DNA of 64,000 nucleotides. Origin: Terasakiella sp033100395 (GTDB taxonomy: Bacteria > Pseudomonadota > Alphaproteobacteria > Rhodospirillales > Terasakiellaceae). Below the pieces are notes generated by a model, which worked only from the letters and a program-made list of their open reading frames with translations, did no database searches and was not told the DNA's origin. Positions 23,056 to 32,441 of this stretch are shown here, piece by piece. The DNA lies in the NCBI RefSeq assembly GCF_033100395.1, contig NZ_JAWLVJ010000002.1, positions 189,890-253,889 of the forward strand. Reading direction: 5' to 3'. How positions within the stretch are numbered: the first letter of the stretch is position 1; each line of letters starts with the position of its first letter. Made by a program: the position numbers and the translations under genes.

Positions 23056-25098
23056 CTATCGGCTTTCGCGCCACCACCCTAGTGACCACAACCCCATGGC
23101 GGTAAGGAATATCAGCCAGGCGGGCAGAAGTGGCGTTTGTTTGCTGCCAATCACAGCCTCGGCCCGGTTTTGCGGCAGGCCCAGCCAGCCTTTGCCCGAT
23201 AGATTCCCTTTGGAAGAAACGCGTTTCACCAGCGGCAGTCCATCATCAATCCAATGGAGGCTGCCACCCGTTTGGTCAATCAGGTTTTTAAGTGGTTGTT
23301 CGGTCGCGCGTGGGTCGAGAAACTCTTTGGGATTGGCACTGCCAACCGTCGTGACGGCACTTTGATCCCCGTCACTGGCACGGTAAATCCCCGGCATAGC
23401 GGCATCGACCAGCAGATGAGATTGCCCATTGCCTTTGGGTTTCAGCTTAATGGTTTCTTCTGTGTCATCCGGGCGGGTCAGGGTAACGTCGGGCGCTGTG
23501 CCAGACAGGCTCTGACGGTTGATGGCGAGCTTGGCATTGTCGGCCGCCTGAAGGGTCAGTTTTTCTTCATCCAGGTCAGGTTCTTTCATCAACCAATGGA
23601 CCACATGGCGCACCAGCCCGCTGTGGGGGCCACCGCCGTCAAAGCCACGCGCCCACAGCCAGACGTGATCGCTCATTAACATGGCAACCCGGCCTTCTTC
23701 AATCCGGTTGACGATGAGGAGCGGTTGTTTGTCATCGCTTTCCAGAATGGTTTGGCCTTCAAATTCCCCGGTTTGGATCAGCCGCATCCAGCGCCCCCAG
23801 TCTTTTTCGCTGCCTGCCAGTTGTGATGTGATGGGATGGCGTTTTCCTATTTGGGTGCGTTTGATGCGATAGGGCGTATCCTGCTGTACCTGACCTGTGG
23901 ATTTGACGGGCAGAAGGTTTGCCAGTTTGGTGTGGGCCAGACTGCGCGGCCCTGAAAAGTCAGGTCCGGCAGAGATCAAAAGCGCCCCGCCTTCACGCAC
24001 ATAGTCATTGATATTTTCAAAATAGCCTTCGCTTAGGACGTTATGTTTGTAATAGCGATCAAAGATGATCAGATCGAAATCATGCAGCTTTTCTTCAAAC
24101 AGTTCACGCACGGGAAAAGCGATGAGAGACAGTTCTGTCAGCGGGGTGAAATCTTCTTTTTCAGACGGGCGTAGAATGGTAAAATGGACCAGATCAACAG
24201 CCGGGTCAGATCGCAAGATATTACGCCAGGTACGTTGACCCTGATGGGGCAGGCCGGACACCAGCAAGACCCGCAGACGATCCCGCACCCCATTGATGCT
24301 GAGGGCAAACTTGTTGTTGGTGAGGCTGATCTCACCTGCCATGGGATCGGTTTCTACAACCAGAACTGTATCGCCTGCATGTTTGGGGATGAAGTTGCTT
24401 TCGAAAATGCCGTCTTTTGCAGCTTTAAAGGCAACCCGGCTGCCATCCGGTTTTACGAGGCGCACCGGAGCGGTTGGATTGACTACGCCGTTATCCAGTA
24501 CCCGCACGCGAATTTTCAGGTTTTGATCGACCAGACCATAACGGGGCGCATCGATGATTTCAAGGCGGCGGTCCTGATCTTTCTTGTGACCGCTCAATAA
24601 CACATGAAGCGGTCCGGGCAGGGCGGTGGTTTCATCCATATCATGGATCTGTCCGTCACTGATCAGGATGGCCCCGCCGTACCGTTTGGGATCAATGCCA
24701 GACAACGCCTGTTTTAACGAACGGATGGCGCGGGTGCCAAGCTTGTCTTCTTTACCGTCTGCCGTGATATCGATAAAGCGGATATCCAAATCAGAATAAA
24801 GCGCGGTCTGTTCCTTGATATGGGCAAGGGCTTGTTCGGTTTGATCCATCCGGTCCTGAAGGTTTTGGCTGGAAGATTTATCGACCAGTACAAGGACAAT
24901 GTCTTTTAAGGGCTGGGTGTCTTTTGTGGTGACTTGTGGATTAAACAGACTGGCCCAAACGATAAGCGCCGCAGACAGGCGAAACCACGCCCCGCGCGGT
25001 GCTTTTAAAACCGCATCCACCCCAAGGACCAGGATAACCACCCCTAAGGCCAGGAGGATGTAAACATCAAGGATGGGATCAAGGGTAATGGCGTTCAT
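23056..25098 (-). CDS. Membrane protein with VWA-like and GATase-like regions (moxR operon)
   Basis: This 680-aa protein has two N-terminal helices (ILDVYILLALGVVILVLGVD and FRLSAALIVWASLF) and one at the C-terminus (LLPAWLIFLTAMGLWSLGW). Between them lies a von Willebrand-A-like segment starting DIVLVLVDKSSSQNLQDRMD, with DSKSS-like metal residues, and after residue ~270 a glutamine-amidotransferase-like fold (LRVLLVSGLPHQGQRTWRNI, EGGALLISAGPDF) that lacks an obvious catalytic Cys. It ends the moxR-DUF58-BatA operon and overlaps the gene before it by 4 bases. Such operons are linked to envelope integrity or aerotolerance, but the mechanism is unknown. Confidence 0.82.
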   Translation of the reverse strand: MNAITLDPILDVYILLALGVVILVLGVDAVLKAPRGAWFRLSAALIVWASLFNPQVTTKDTQPLKDIVLVLVDKSSSQNLQDRMDQTEQALAHIKEQTALYSDLDIRFIDITADGKEDKLGTRAIRSLKQALSGIDPKRYGGAILISDGQIHDMDETTALPGPLHVLLSGHKKDQDRRLEIIDAPRYGLVDQNLKIRVRVLDNGVVNPTAPVRLVKPDGSRVAFKAAKDGIFESNFIPKHAGDTVLVVETDPMAGEISLTNNKFALSINGVRDRLRVLLVSGLPHQGQRTWRNILRSDPAVDLVHFTILRPSEKEDFTPLTELSLIAFPVRELFEEKLHDFDLIIFDRYYKHNVLSEGYFENINDYVREGGALLISAGPDFSGPRSLAHTKLANLLPVKSTGQVQQDTPYRIKRTQIGKRHPITSQLAGSEKDWGRWMRLIQTGEFEGQTILESDDKQPLLIVNRIEEGRVAMLMSDHVWLWARGFDGGGPHSGLVRHVVHWLMKEPDLDEEKLTLQAADNAKLAINRQSLSGTAPDVTLTRPDDTEETIKLKPKGNGQSHLLVDAAMPGIYRASDGDQSAVTTVGSANPKEFLDPRATEQPLKNLIDQTGGSLHWIDDGLPLVKRVSSKGNLSGKGWLGLPQNRAEAVIGSKQTPLLPAWLIFLTAMGLWSLGWWRESR

Positions 25099-27752
25099 AA
25101 CCCCAACCTTTGCAAAATGGCGGGCAGGTGGACCTGATCGCCCTTGTAGTTGCCACTGAGGATATACATTACCAGATTAACGCCGAACCGATAGGCCTGT
25201 TCGCGCTGCAATTCACCTCCGGGGACCACCGCATAAAGGGGGCGTAAACTGTCATCGCGGGCCCAGGCCTGCGCCCAGCCGTTATTGCCAATCAGGACGG
25301 ATGACACCCGGTCGCGCGCGCTGTCTTCGGCGGCTTCCACCCAGATATCATCAAAGTCATATCGCCCGGGAAATTCCTTCATCAGGTAGAAAGAGCGGGT
25401 CAGAACATGGTTTTCTGCTACGCGTTGCAGTGGGCCGATGTCGATCCCTTCAGTCAGTTTGGTCAATTGTTGCGGGTTCTTTTGCCCCATAGTATCCATC
25501 AGGATAAATCCGCCCGCATTGATAAAATCATTCAGACGTTTGGCGGCTGTCTCACTTAAACGATTTTGCCTGTCGTGGATGGGCCAGTAGATCATGGGGA
25601 AAAGGGATGGATCGTCTTTTTCTGGATCAAACCCCATGGCAGGGGCCAGTTCAACAGCCGTTCGATGACGCAGGATGGTCGCAAGGCCATTAAGCCCGCG
25701 TTCCGTCGTTTTATCCATCTGCGCATCGCCCGTCATCATATAGGCAAGCCGCATGTCGTTGGCGGCCGCCAATGCCTTTTCCCAATCCGGTTCATTTGCC
25801 TGTGCTGTGCTGCTGATGATCATCAGGGCGATCAGGGCAGGGGCGGTTTTTGCAAAGCCTAGCCATCTGACAGACAGAACCCAGTCGATGAGGGCGAGAA
25901 GAAGGGCGGCAAACATAAACCACGGTGCCAGCAACTGCTGTGGATGGATTTGAAAACCCCGTTCGCTGATGCCAAGCGGGATATCATTTAAGGCGATGAG
26001 TGGGGGTAGGGTTGGACCCAGGTTATGGGCATAAAGTGCATTTTCCGGCCCATAAAATCCTGGTGGATTTTTTGCGCTTACCCCGGGCTGTTGTTGCTTG
26101 CTTCGTTTTAAGGGTTCCGTCTCGCCATAAGGGGTGACCAGATGGCCGTTTTTATCAAACAGACGATAGGGCAAAAGCGTCTGTTCTTCGCCCGGAAACG
26201 CGTGGCCTGCCGATAGGGTGAGAAGTCGCATCATCATCAATTCAAAGGTGCCGGAGAGCGGCAGGTTCGACCAGTTGGGAATGGCAGTGACGTGGAACAG
26301 GACGGTCCAGCCTCGCCCGATGGGTTTGGCGGTGATCAAGGGCGTGCCGTCTTTCAAACGCGCCCATGTTTTTTCACTTAAGTTCGCTTCGGGCCGTGCC
26401 AGAATTTGACGTTTGATGGTGATGTCGTTCGGGATGTTCAAACCGGTGAAGGGGCCGTTTTCAGCAAAGCCTGCAAGGCTTGTTGGTCGTTTCCAGCTGA
26501 GTGTACCGCCAAGGGTGCGTTGGCCCTGCAGCAGTTGCACGGGCAGTAAAGGATTAAGGTGGCCATCAATGTCTTGAGCCAATTCCGCATTGGCAAACTG
26601 GATGAAGATACCGCCCTTAGACACCCAGTTTTCCAGATTGCGTTGATCTTCGGACGACAGGTTTTTTGCCCCTGCCTTAAAGATCAATGACATGTCGCGT
26701 GACAGGATGGTTTGTAAATCTTCTTTCAGGATGGGCGCGTGGGGACGAAGCGCTTTCAGGATATAATGGGCGGGATCCAGAAGGCCTGTGTTTTCATCTT
26801 TTCGATCAATAATCCCGACCGGGCGGTCGCGCCATTTTTCATCCAGCAGATACTGGGCTGCCGGATTAATCGCTGACTTGATACGAAACTGGCTGGCCCG
26901 GTTGCGAAGTTCCACGGGCAGGATCAGGTCAAGCGGTGCATCGCTGTCTTCAAGTTCCTGTTGATAGAGGACATTGGCCTGATCATCCAGAATTTGCAGG
27001 CTGGCTTTTTGTGGAGGTAAACCTTCGACTTGGGACAAATTCGCCTGAAAGCCAGTGTCAGTGCGTTTAACGGCGCGGATGGCTTGCGGATAGGCTTCTT
27101 CTGGATCACGCACAATTTCAACATCGCCCAGTTGGTGCAGGTTGTTGATGAACGTATTTTCCCCGTCCGTCAATCCATTGCTGATCCAGATGATTTTGGC
27201 GGGTTGACCCAGCTCGACCAGCTGTGCCGTCAGATGGTTTAGGGCGGCTTTTCGATCCGCAGGCCAGGGCTGTGCTGACAGGGTGGTTAGTTTTTTCTGT
27301 ACATCACTGGCGCTTTCAAAGACCGGGAAATCATTGAGGGCGGTCTGGACAAGCAGGATGTTTTGATCGGAAAGCTTTGCCTGATCCAGCAGGTTTCCAA
27401 GTTCCGTTCGGCGTTTATCAAACCGATCCATCACCGACCAGTCATTATCCAGCACAATGACCAGCGGGCGATCATCACCTTCGGTTGTGGGATGCTGATT
27501 AAGGATGGGCTGGGCCATGGCGAGGATCAGGCATAGCGCGATTAGCGTGCGTAACAGCAGGACCCACCAGGGTGTTTTGGTTGCCAGTTGTTGTGTGGTT
27601 GAAAGTTCCTGCAACAATCGGATGGCGGGGAAAGGAATGATGATGGGTTTGGGCGGGGTGACACGCAGCAATTGCCATAATAGTGGCAGCAACAAACAGG
27701 CGGCTAAGGCCCAGGGGGCCGCAAACGACAGATTACCCAAAAGAGCTGTCAT
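25095..27752 (-). CDS. BatA-type / DUF4159 large membrane protein
   Basis: This 885-aa protein starts with the BatA-type N-terminal membrane domain (FAAPWALAACLLLPLLWQLL, then PKPIIIPFPAIRLLQEL). A von Willebrand-like region (RPLVIVLDNDWSVMDRFDKR) and a GATase-like middle (LENWVSKGGIFIQFANAE) follow. A second membrane segment lies near residue 610 (LLAPWFMFAALLLALIDWVL). The C-terminal ~210 residues are a DUF4159 domain (FPMIYWPIHDRQNRLSETAA, INAGGFILMDTMG). The gene overlaps its neighbours by 4 bases on each side. It belongs to the conserved alphaproteobacterial moxR/DUF58/BatA/GATase-like operon, thought to act in envelope stress tolerance. Confidence 0.88.
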   Translation of the reverse strand: MTALLGNLSFAAPWALAACLLLPLLWQLLRVTPPKPIIIPFPAIRLLQELSTTQQLATKTPWWVLLLRTLIALCLILAMAQPILNQHPTTEGDDRPLVIVLDNDWSVMDRFDKRRTELGNLLDQAKLSDQNILLVQTALNDFPVFESASDVQKKLTTLSAQPWPADRKAALNHLTAQLVELGQPAKIIWISNGLTDGENTFINNLHQLGDVEIVRDPEEAYPQAIRAVKRTDTGFQANLSQVEGLPPQKASLQILDDQANVLYQQELEDSDAPLDLILPVELRNRASQFRIKSAINPAAQYLLDEKWRDRPVGIIDRKDENTGLLDPAHYILKALRPHAPILKEDLQTILSRDMSLIFKAGAKNLSSEDQRNLENWVSKGGIFIQFANAELAQDIDGHLNPLLPVQLLQGQRTLGGTLSWKRPTSLAGFAENGPFTGLNIPNDITIKRQILARPEANLSEKTWARLKDGTPLITAKPIGRGWTVLFHVTAIPNWSNLPLSGTFELMMMRLLTLSAGHAFPGEEQTLLPYRLFDKNGHLVTPYGETEPLKRSKQQQPGVSAKNPPGFYGPENALYAHNLGPTLPPLIALNDIPLGISERGFQIHPQQLLAPWFMFAALLLALIDWVLSVRWLGFAKTAPALIALMIISSTAQANEPDWEKALAAANDMRLAYMMTGDAQMDKTTERGLNGLATILRHRTAVELAPAMGFDPEKDDPSLFPMIYWPIHDRQNRLSETAAKRLNDFINAGGFILMDTMGQKNPQQLTKLTEGIDIGPLQRVAENHVLTRSFYLMKEFPGRYDFDDIWVEAAEDSARDRVSSVLIGNNGWAQAWARDDSLRPLYAVVPGGELQREQAYRFGVNLVMYILSGNYKGDQVHLPAILQRLGL

Positions 27753-28630
27753 CGACTTCTCCCTTGTGTAATGGACTGATAAAGCGCAAGCAGCGCACTT
27801 TCGGCGGGCTTATCTGTTGAATGACGATGAAAGCTCCAACCCAGGGCATGAGTCAGTTCACTTAAGGCGGCGCGGCGTGAGGAAAGCCTATCCTGATATT
27901 CTTCGCGAATGGCTGCGACATTGCCAAAATAAATGCTGCCTTCATTTTCCAGCCCGTCAAATTGCACGCGTCCTTCAAATGGCAGGCTTTCTTCTGCCGG
28001 GTCCAGAACCTGCAATAAGTGACCGCGTACATGTCGGCGGCTGTATCGCTTCAGGGCTTCTTTTATGTCATCAAGGGGGGAGAGGAAATCGCCGATTAGC
28101 ACCAGTTCAGTATGACGAGGTAAATGCTCATGGGCGGGCAGGCTGGTTGTACTGTTACTGATGCGATTGTTGCGAAGGATACTGGCGAGGCGATGAAGGG
28201 CGGCGCGTCCGCCTCCCGGTGGATTGGCGTCTCCTAGAAGGGCGATCTGTTCACCGCCGCGAGTTAACAGTGCAGCCAAGGCAAGGGTCAGGATTTCAGC
28301 GCGGTACATTTTGGTTTCACGCGCCCGGTCTGCACTGTAATGCATGGAGGCAGAAGCATCGCGCCACATCCAGATGGTCTGGGCGATTTCCCATTCATAC
28401 TCGCGCACAAAATGATGTTGGGTCTTGGCTGATTGGCGCCAGTCGATGCGCCGGGTGGACTCGCCTTGTTGGTAAGGGCGAAATTGCCAGAAACTATCAC
28501 CTTGTCCGTTTTTTTTGCGCCCATGGACCCCTTGGGCTACCGTTGCCGCCACCCGTTCGGCTTCCACCAATAAAGGCGGAAGTTTCGAGGCTGCTTCTTC
28601 AGCAAGATGTATGGCGGTTTTTTGGCTCAT
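27749..28630 (-). CDS. DUF58 domain protein
   Basis: A protein of about 293 aa with the DUF58 signature FWQFRPYQQGESTRRIDWRQ followed by a VWA-like core (TIWMWRDASASMHY, ELVLIGDFLSP). The start chosen, ATG 28630, lies 11 bases after the moxR stop. Longer frames from 28669 or 28711 would overlap moxR more deeply. DUF58 proteins are nearly always encoded beside MoxR ATPases, and MoxR is believed to act as a chaperone for their VWA-like domains. The 3' end overlaps the BatA-type gene by 4 bases. Confidence 0.9.
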   Translation of the reverse strand: MSQKTAIHLAEEAASKLPPLLVEAERVAATVAQGVHGRKKNGQGDSFWQFRPYQQGESTRRIDWRQSAKTQHHFVREYEWEIAQTIWMWRDASASMHYSADRARETKMYRAEILTLALAALLTRGGEQIALLGDANPPGGGRAALHRLASILRNNRISNSTTSLPAHEHLPRHTELVLIGDFLSPLDDIKEALKRYSRRHVRGHLLQVLDPAEESLPFEGRVQFDGLENEGSIYFGNVAAIREEYQDRLSSRRAALSELTHALGWSFHRHSTDKPAESALLALYQSITQGRSR

Positions 28631-28640
28631 GGGCGCCTGT

Positions 28641-29630
28641 TCAAGCTGTGATCTGGGTAATGAGTTCATCAATGATATGGGTGAGTGATACCCCTTCGGC
28701 GCGAGCTGCAAAATTCAAGGCCATGCGGTGGCGCAGGATGGGGGCGGCCAGGGCAATTACATCATCAATGGACGGGCTTAAGCGTTTATGCAGCACACAA
28801 CGGGCACGCACACCGGACATCAAGGCCTGACTGGCACGCGGTCCTGGCCCCCAGGCAACATGCTTTTTTATGCTGGTGAGGCTGCTTGTTTCTGGTCGTC
28901 CTTCGCGCACCAGGGTCAGGATGGCTTCTAAAACTGTTTCACTGACAGGGACATTGCGCACCAGTTCCTGGGCTTCCAGAAGTTCGTCTGCGGTGCAAAT
29001 ACGCTGTGGAACTTTTTCTTCATTTCCGGTGGTGGATAAAAGAATATCGCGTTCGGCATCGCGATCCGGATAGTCCACACTGATTTCCATGAAGAAGCGA
29101 TCCAGCTGGGCTTCCGGCAGAGGGTAGGTGCCTTCCTGTTCCAGCGGGTTTTGGGTGGCAAGCACGTGGAAGGGTTGGGGCAGGTCATGGTAATGTCCGG
29201 CAACCGACACTCGTTTTTCCTGCATGGCCTGCAACAGGGCAGACTGGGTACGCGGGCTTGCCCGGTTAATTTCATCTGCCATTAAAAGCTGGGTGAAAAG
29301 CGGGCCTTTGACAAAGCGGAAATGACGTTTGCCATCGTCATCTTCATCCAGAATTTCTGATCCGATAATGTCGCCGGGCATCAGGTCCGGGGTGAATTGG
29401 ACGCGGCGTTCATCCAGTCCGAGAACGGTGCCAAGCGTTTCGACCAGACGGGTTTTTCCAAGACCTGGCAGGCCGATTAACAGCACATGACCACCGGATA
29501 GAATGGTCACCAGTGTTTCTTCGATGACGCGGTCCTGACCGAAAATAATGCCATTGACCTCATCATGGATTTTACCCATGCGCGCGCTGAGTTGTTCAAG
29601 TGCCTGGACGGCTTTTGGATTGTCTTTCAA
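28641..29630 (-). CDS. MoxR-family AAA+ ATPase
   Basis: This 329-aa ATPase has Walker A in LLIGLPGLGKTRLVETLGTV, Walker B in LLMADEINRASPRTQSALLQ, and the family segments VSVAGHYHDLPQPFHVLATQ and EGTYPLPEAQLDRFFMEI. MoxR proteins are cytoplasmic AAA+ chaperones that work with VWA and DUF58 partners, which are encoded in the next genes. It is the first gene of the leftward operon. About 180 bases of AT-rich sequence separate it from the divergent DUF1285 gene and should hold both promoters. Confidence 0.95.
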   Translation of the reverse strand: MKDNPKAVQALEQLSARMGKIHDEVNGIIFGQDRVIEETLVTILSGGHVLLIGLPGLGKTRLVETLGTVLGLDERRVQFTPDLMPGDIIGSEILDEDDDGKRHFRFVKGPLFTQLLMADEINRASPRTQSALLQAMQEKRVSVAGHYHDLPQPFHVLATQNPLEQEGTYPLPEAQLDRFFMEISVDYPDRDAERDILLSTTGNEEKVPQRICTADELLEAQELVRNVPVSETVLEAILTLVREGRPETSSLTSIKKHVAWGPGPRASQALMSGVRARCVLHKRLSPSIDDVIALAAPILRHRMALNFAARAEGVSLTHIIDELITQITA

Positions 29631-29812
29631 TGATATTCACCCTTGTTTAGACAGAACAAAACACTATTTGTGAATTATGACCTGATTTTGAGAAGTGTAA
29701 CCAACCCATATGACAAAGATATGATCGAAATGACTTAAAACCAAACATTTATCTTTAAAAAGATACTAAAAATCCTGTAAACATCTCTGAACTCGGGGGA
29801 GGATAGGGTCAA

Positions 29813-30355
29813 ATGAATACAGCAATGGCGCAGCCGAGCGCCCCAACGATTGAACCGATGTGCGGGGACATTGATATCCGCATTGCCAAGGACGGGACCT
29901 GGTTTCACGAAGGTGGTCCTATTGGTCGCAAAGAACTCGTCTGTTTATTCGCCAGTGTTTTAAAGCGCGATGAGTTCGGTGAATATTGGTTGCAGACCCC
30001 GGTTGAAAAGGCGCGTATCGAAGTGGAAGATGCCCCTTTTGTGGCGGTGGAACTTTTTATCAATGATTGCGGGGCGGATCAGAAACTGTCTGTGCGCACG
30101 AATATTGACGAAGTTGTCTCTATTGGGCTGGACAATCCCATCCGGGTGGAACATGATCCAGTAACGGATGAACCTTCCCCTTATGTGACATTGCGCGCAG
30201 GCAAAGGGATGTTCCCCATTGAGGCAAAAATAAATCGCGCTGTGTTTTACGAACTGGTGAGCCGCGGTGTTGAAGAAACAATTGATAATGAGGTCTTTTT
30301 CGGCGTATGGAGCAACAACGAATTCTTCCCACTGGGACAACTGGACGACGACTGA
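29813..30355 (+). CDS. DUF1285 protein
   Basis: This 180-aa protein matches the DUF1285 family, which is conserved in proteobacteria and of unknown function. Visible blocks are DIDIRIAKDGTWFHEGGPIG, KELVCLFASVLKRDEFGEYW, VETPVEKA-like LQTPVEKARIEVEDAPFVAV, and a C-terminal ELVSRGVEETIDNEVFFGVW. A ribosome site (GGGGGAGGA) lies about 14 bases before the ATG. It overlaps the NUDIX gene by 49 bases in another frame and starts a four-gene rightward run ending in cca, as seen in other alphaproteobacteria. Confidence 0.9.
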   Translation: MNTAMAQPSAPTIEPMCGDIDIRIAKDGTWFHEGGPIGRKELVCLFASVLKRDEFGEYWLQTPVEKARIEVEDAPFVAVELFINDCGADQKLSVRTNIDEVVSIGLDNPIRVEHDPVTDEPSPYVTLRAGKGMFPIEAKINRAVFYELVSRGVEETIDNEVFFGVWSNNEFFPLGQLDDD

Positions 30356-30948
30356 CGGCTGCGGGTTTAATTGACAAATTCGCAAATTTCCAACCTGCCC
30401 CCAATGATATTCGTGGCGACCATGACCTGAACGGATTTAGACCCAAACCGGATAACCGCGAAGCGGCTGTCCTGGTCCCGATCATCAAGCGTGATGATGA
30501 ACTGACGGTTCTTTTTACCAAACGCACAGATCATCTTTCCAACCACCCCGGTCAAATCAGTTTCCCCGGCGGCCATACGGAAGAAGAGGATGAAACTGCA
30601 GAACATGCAGCCCTTCGCGAAACCGAAGAAGAAGTTGGCCTGCCTGCAAGCTATATCCAGGTGATCGGGCAGATGAATGATTATGTGACGCGCACAGGTT
30701 TTCGTGTCACTCCCATCGTTGGGCTGATCGATGTGCCTTATCCGACTGAACCGGACCCGCATGAAGTTGCCGAAGTTTTCGAAGTGCCCTTATCCTTTTT
30801 GCTGGATACGGCCAATCATCAAAAATGTTCACGCATCTTTCAGGGGGTGAAACGTCATTTCTGGGCAATGCCTTATCACGATTACTTTATCTGGGGGGCT
30901 ACCGCCGGGATGTTGAGAAACCTATATATGATTCTGAATGAAGAATGA
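30307..30948 (+). CDS. NUDIX hydrolase, coenzyme A pyrophosphatase type
   Basis: This 213-aa protein has a complete Nudix box (GGHTEEEDETAEHAALRETE followed by EEVGL), preceded by the CoA-pyrophosphatase-type sequence LFTKRTDHLSNHPGQISFPG. The NuCoA enzymes split CoA and its thioesters into phosphopantetheine and 3',5'-ADP and need divalent metal. The ATG at 30307 lies 49 bases inside the DUF1285 gene. No later ATG precedes the conserved part, so this start or a nearby non-ATG start is used. It is followed by the DUF6111 gene 7 bases later. Confidence 0.92.
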   Translation: MEQQRILPTGTTGRRLTAAGLIDKFANFQPAPNDIRGDHDLNGFRPKPDNREAAVLVPIIKRDDELTVLFTKRTDHLSNHPGQISFPGGHTEEEDETAEHAALRETEEEVGLPASYIQVIGQMNDYVTRTGFRVTPIVGLIDVPYPTEPDPHEVAEVFEVPLSFLLDTANHQKCSRIFQGVKRHFWAMPYHDYFIWGATAGMLRNLYMILNEE

Positions 30949-30955
30949 GGTTTCG

Positions 30956-31231
30956 ATGCGTATTTTCCTGCAATATATTCTGCCTCTGGCTTTTCCGGCT
31001 GCGCTTTATCTGATCTGGGGCTTGTATCACAAGCGCAAGGCAGGCGAAGACAGTACGGTTGATTTCACAAAAGGCCCCTGGATTAAACTGTTTGCTGCTG
31101 GTCTCGTGTTGACAGCTGCAGGTCTGGTGATTATGAACCAGGTCGAAGGGGAAGCACCCGGTGGTGTATATCAACCCCCTGTTCTACAGGATGGAAAGAT
31201 AATTCCGGGCCATGTTATCCGCGACGATTGA
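30956..31231 (+). CDS. DUF6111 family small membrane protein
   Basis: This 91-aa protein has two transmembrane helices (FLQYILPLAFPAALYLIWGL and IKLFAAGLVLTAAGLVIM) separated by a short charged loop, with a Pro/Gly-rich C-terminal tail. I prefer ATG 30956, with GAGG five bases upstream, over the longer frame at 30938, which begins inside the NUDIX gene. Short membrane proteins of this kind sit between NUDIX and cca genes in many alphaproteobacteria; function unknown. The 3' end overlaps cca by 20 bases. Confidence 0.8.
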   Translation: MRIFLQYILPLAFPAALYLIWGLYHKRKAGEDSTVDFTKGPWIKLFAAGLVLTAAGLVIMNQVEGEAPGGVYQPPVLQDGKIIPGHVIRDD

Positions 31232-32441
31232 TATTTCTAAACAAAGCTGGTTTCAGGAAAGCGCAAGCCAGCGTGTGATGCACGCCCTTCGCCAGGGTGG
31301 GGCGGAACCTCGCTTTGTCGGCGGGTGTGTGCGCGATAGCCTGTGTGGCCGCACTGTCCACGATATCGATATCGCGACGACAAGTTTGCCAGAAATTACT
31401 TTGTCTTTGCTGGAAGGTCAGGGGATTAAGGCCATCCCGACCGGGATTGAACATGGCACCATCACGGCTGTATGTGAAGGGCGTACCTTTGAAATTACCA
31501 CTTTGCGCAGTGATGTATCCACTGATGGACGCCGCGCAACCGTTGCATTTAGTGATGACTGGTTGGAAGATGCCAAGCGCCGGGATTTTACCTTCAACGC
31601 CATGAGTGTGGATATCAACGGGGATATTTATGACCCGTTTGATGGGGTAAAGGATTTACGCTTGGGCATCGTGCGCTTTGTCGGGGATGCAGAAAGCCGT
31701 ATCCGCGAAGACTATCTGCGCTTGCTTCGGTTCTTCCGTTTTACAGCCTTTTACGGCAAAGGGTCCCCGGGTCGTGCGACCTTACAGGTTTGTTCTGATC
31801 TGGCAGACGGTCTGGATGGCTTGTCAGGTGAAAGGATCTCACAGGAAATGCTTAGGCTTCTGGCAGCGCCCAATCCGGCGAAATGGGTACGCCTGATGGT
31901 ACGTGGCGGGATTTTATCCCATTTGATTTCTGATGCTGAAGATTCCCATGCGCTGGAAATGATGTGTGCGTTTGAAGACAAACCGGATGCGTTGCGTCGT
32001 CTGGCCATTTTGCTTCCTGAAACACCTGGCGCAGTGGAAGAAGTCGTTAAACGCTGGCATCTGTCTAATAAACAAAAAGATCGCCTGATGGCCGCACGTG
32101 CCAATAAAGAAAATCTGATCCCGACCCAGCCGCTGGAAGAATTGCGTGCTTTTTTATATCGTTATGGCGCGATCTGTGCGCGGGATCAGTTGTTTATCTA
32201 TTGGGCGGAAAAACAGTTTAGTGGCATTGGCCCGGCGGAACAGGCAGTGCTTAGCACCATTGATGCCTGGGAAGAAAATCCGGTTAAGTTTCCCATCAAG
32301 GGACAGGACCTGATTGAACAGGGTGCGGTGGCCGGACCCGAACTTGGTCAGCAGCTAAAACAAATTGAAAACTGGTGGTGTGAGGGTGGCTGTCAGGCAG
32401 ACAAGGATGCCTGCCTGAGCTTTTATGCTACTTTATCTTAA
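31212..32441 (+). CDS. cca: CCA tRNA nucleotidyltransferase
   Basis: This 409-aa class II nucleotidyltransferase adds or repairs the 3' CCA end of tRNAs. The N-terminal signature is RFVGGCVRDSLCGRTVHDID (catalytic DxD in DIDIAT). The template-pocket and neck motifs are RRDFTFNAMSVDINGDIYDP and RIREDYLRLLRFFRFTAFYG. The C-terminal helical region is more variable. It overlaps the DUF6111 gene at its 5' end. Its last 4 bases overlap the end of the convergent chemoreceptor gene. Confidence 0.95.
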   Translation: MLSATIDISKQSWFQESASQRVMHALRQGGAEPRFVGGCVRDSLCGRTVHDIDIATTSLPEITLSLLEGQGIKAIPTGIEHGTITAVCEGRTFEITTLRSDVSTDGRRATVAFSDDWLEDAKRRDFTFNAMSVDINGDIYDPFDGVKDLRLGIVRFVGDAESRIREDYLRLLRFFRFTAFYGKGSPGRATLQVCSDLADGLDGLSGERISQEMLRLLAAPNPAKWVRLMVRGGILSHLISDAEDSHALEMMCAFEDKPDALRRLAILLPETPGAVEEVVKRWHLSNKQKDRLMAARANKENLIPTQPLEELRAFLYRYGAICARDQLFIYWAEKQFSGIGPAEQAVLSTIDAWEENPVKFPIKGQDLIEQGAVAGPELGQQLKQIENWWCEGGCQADKDACLSFYATLS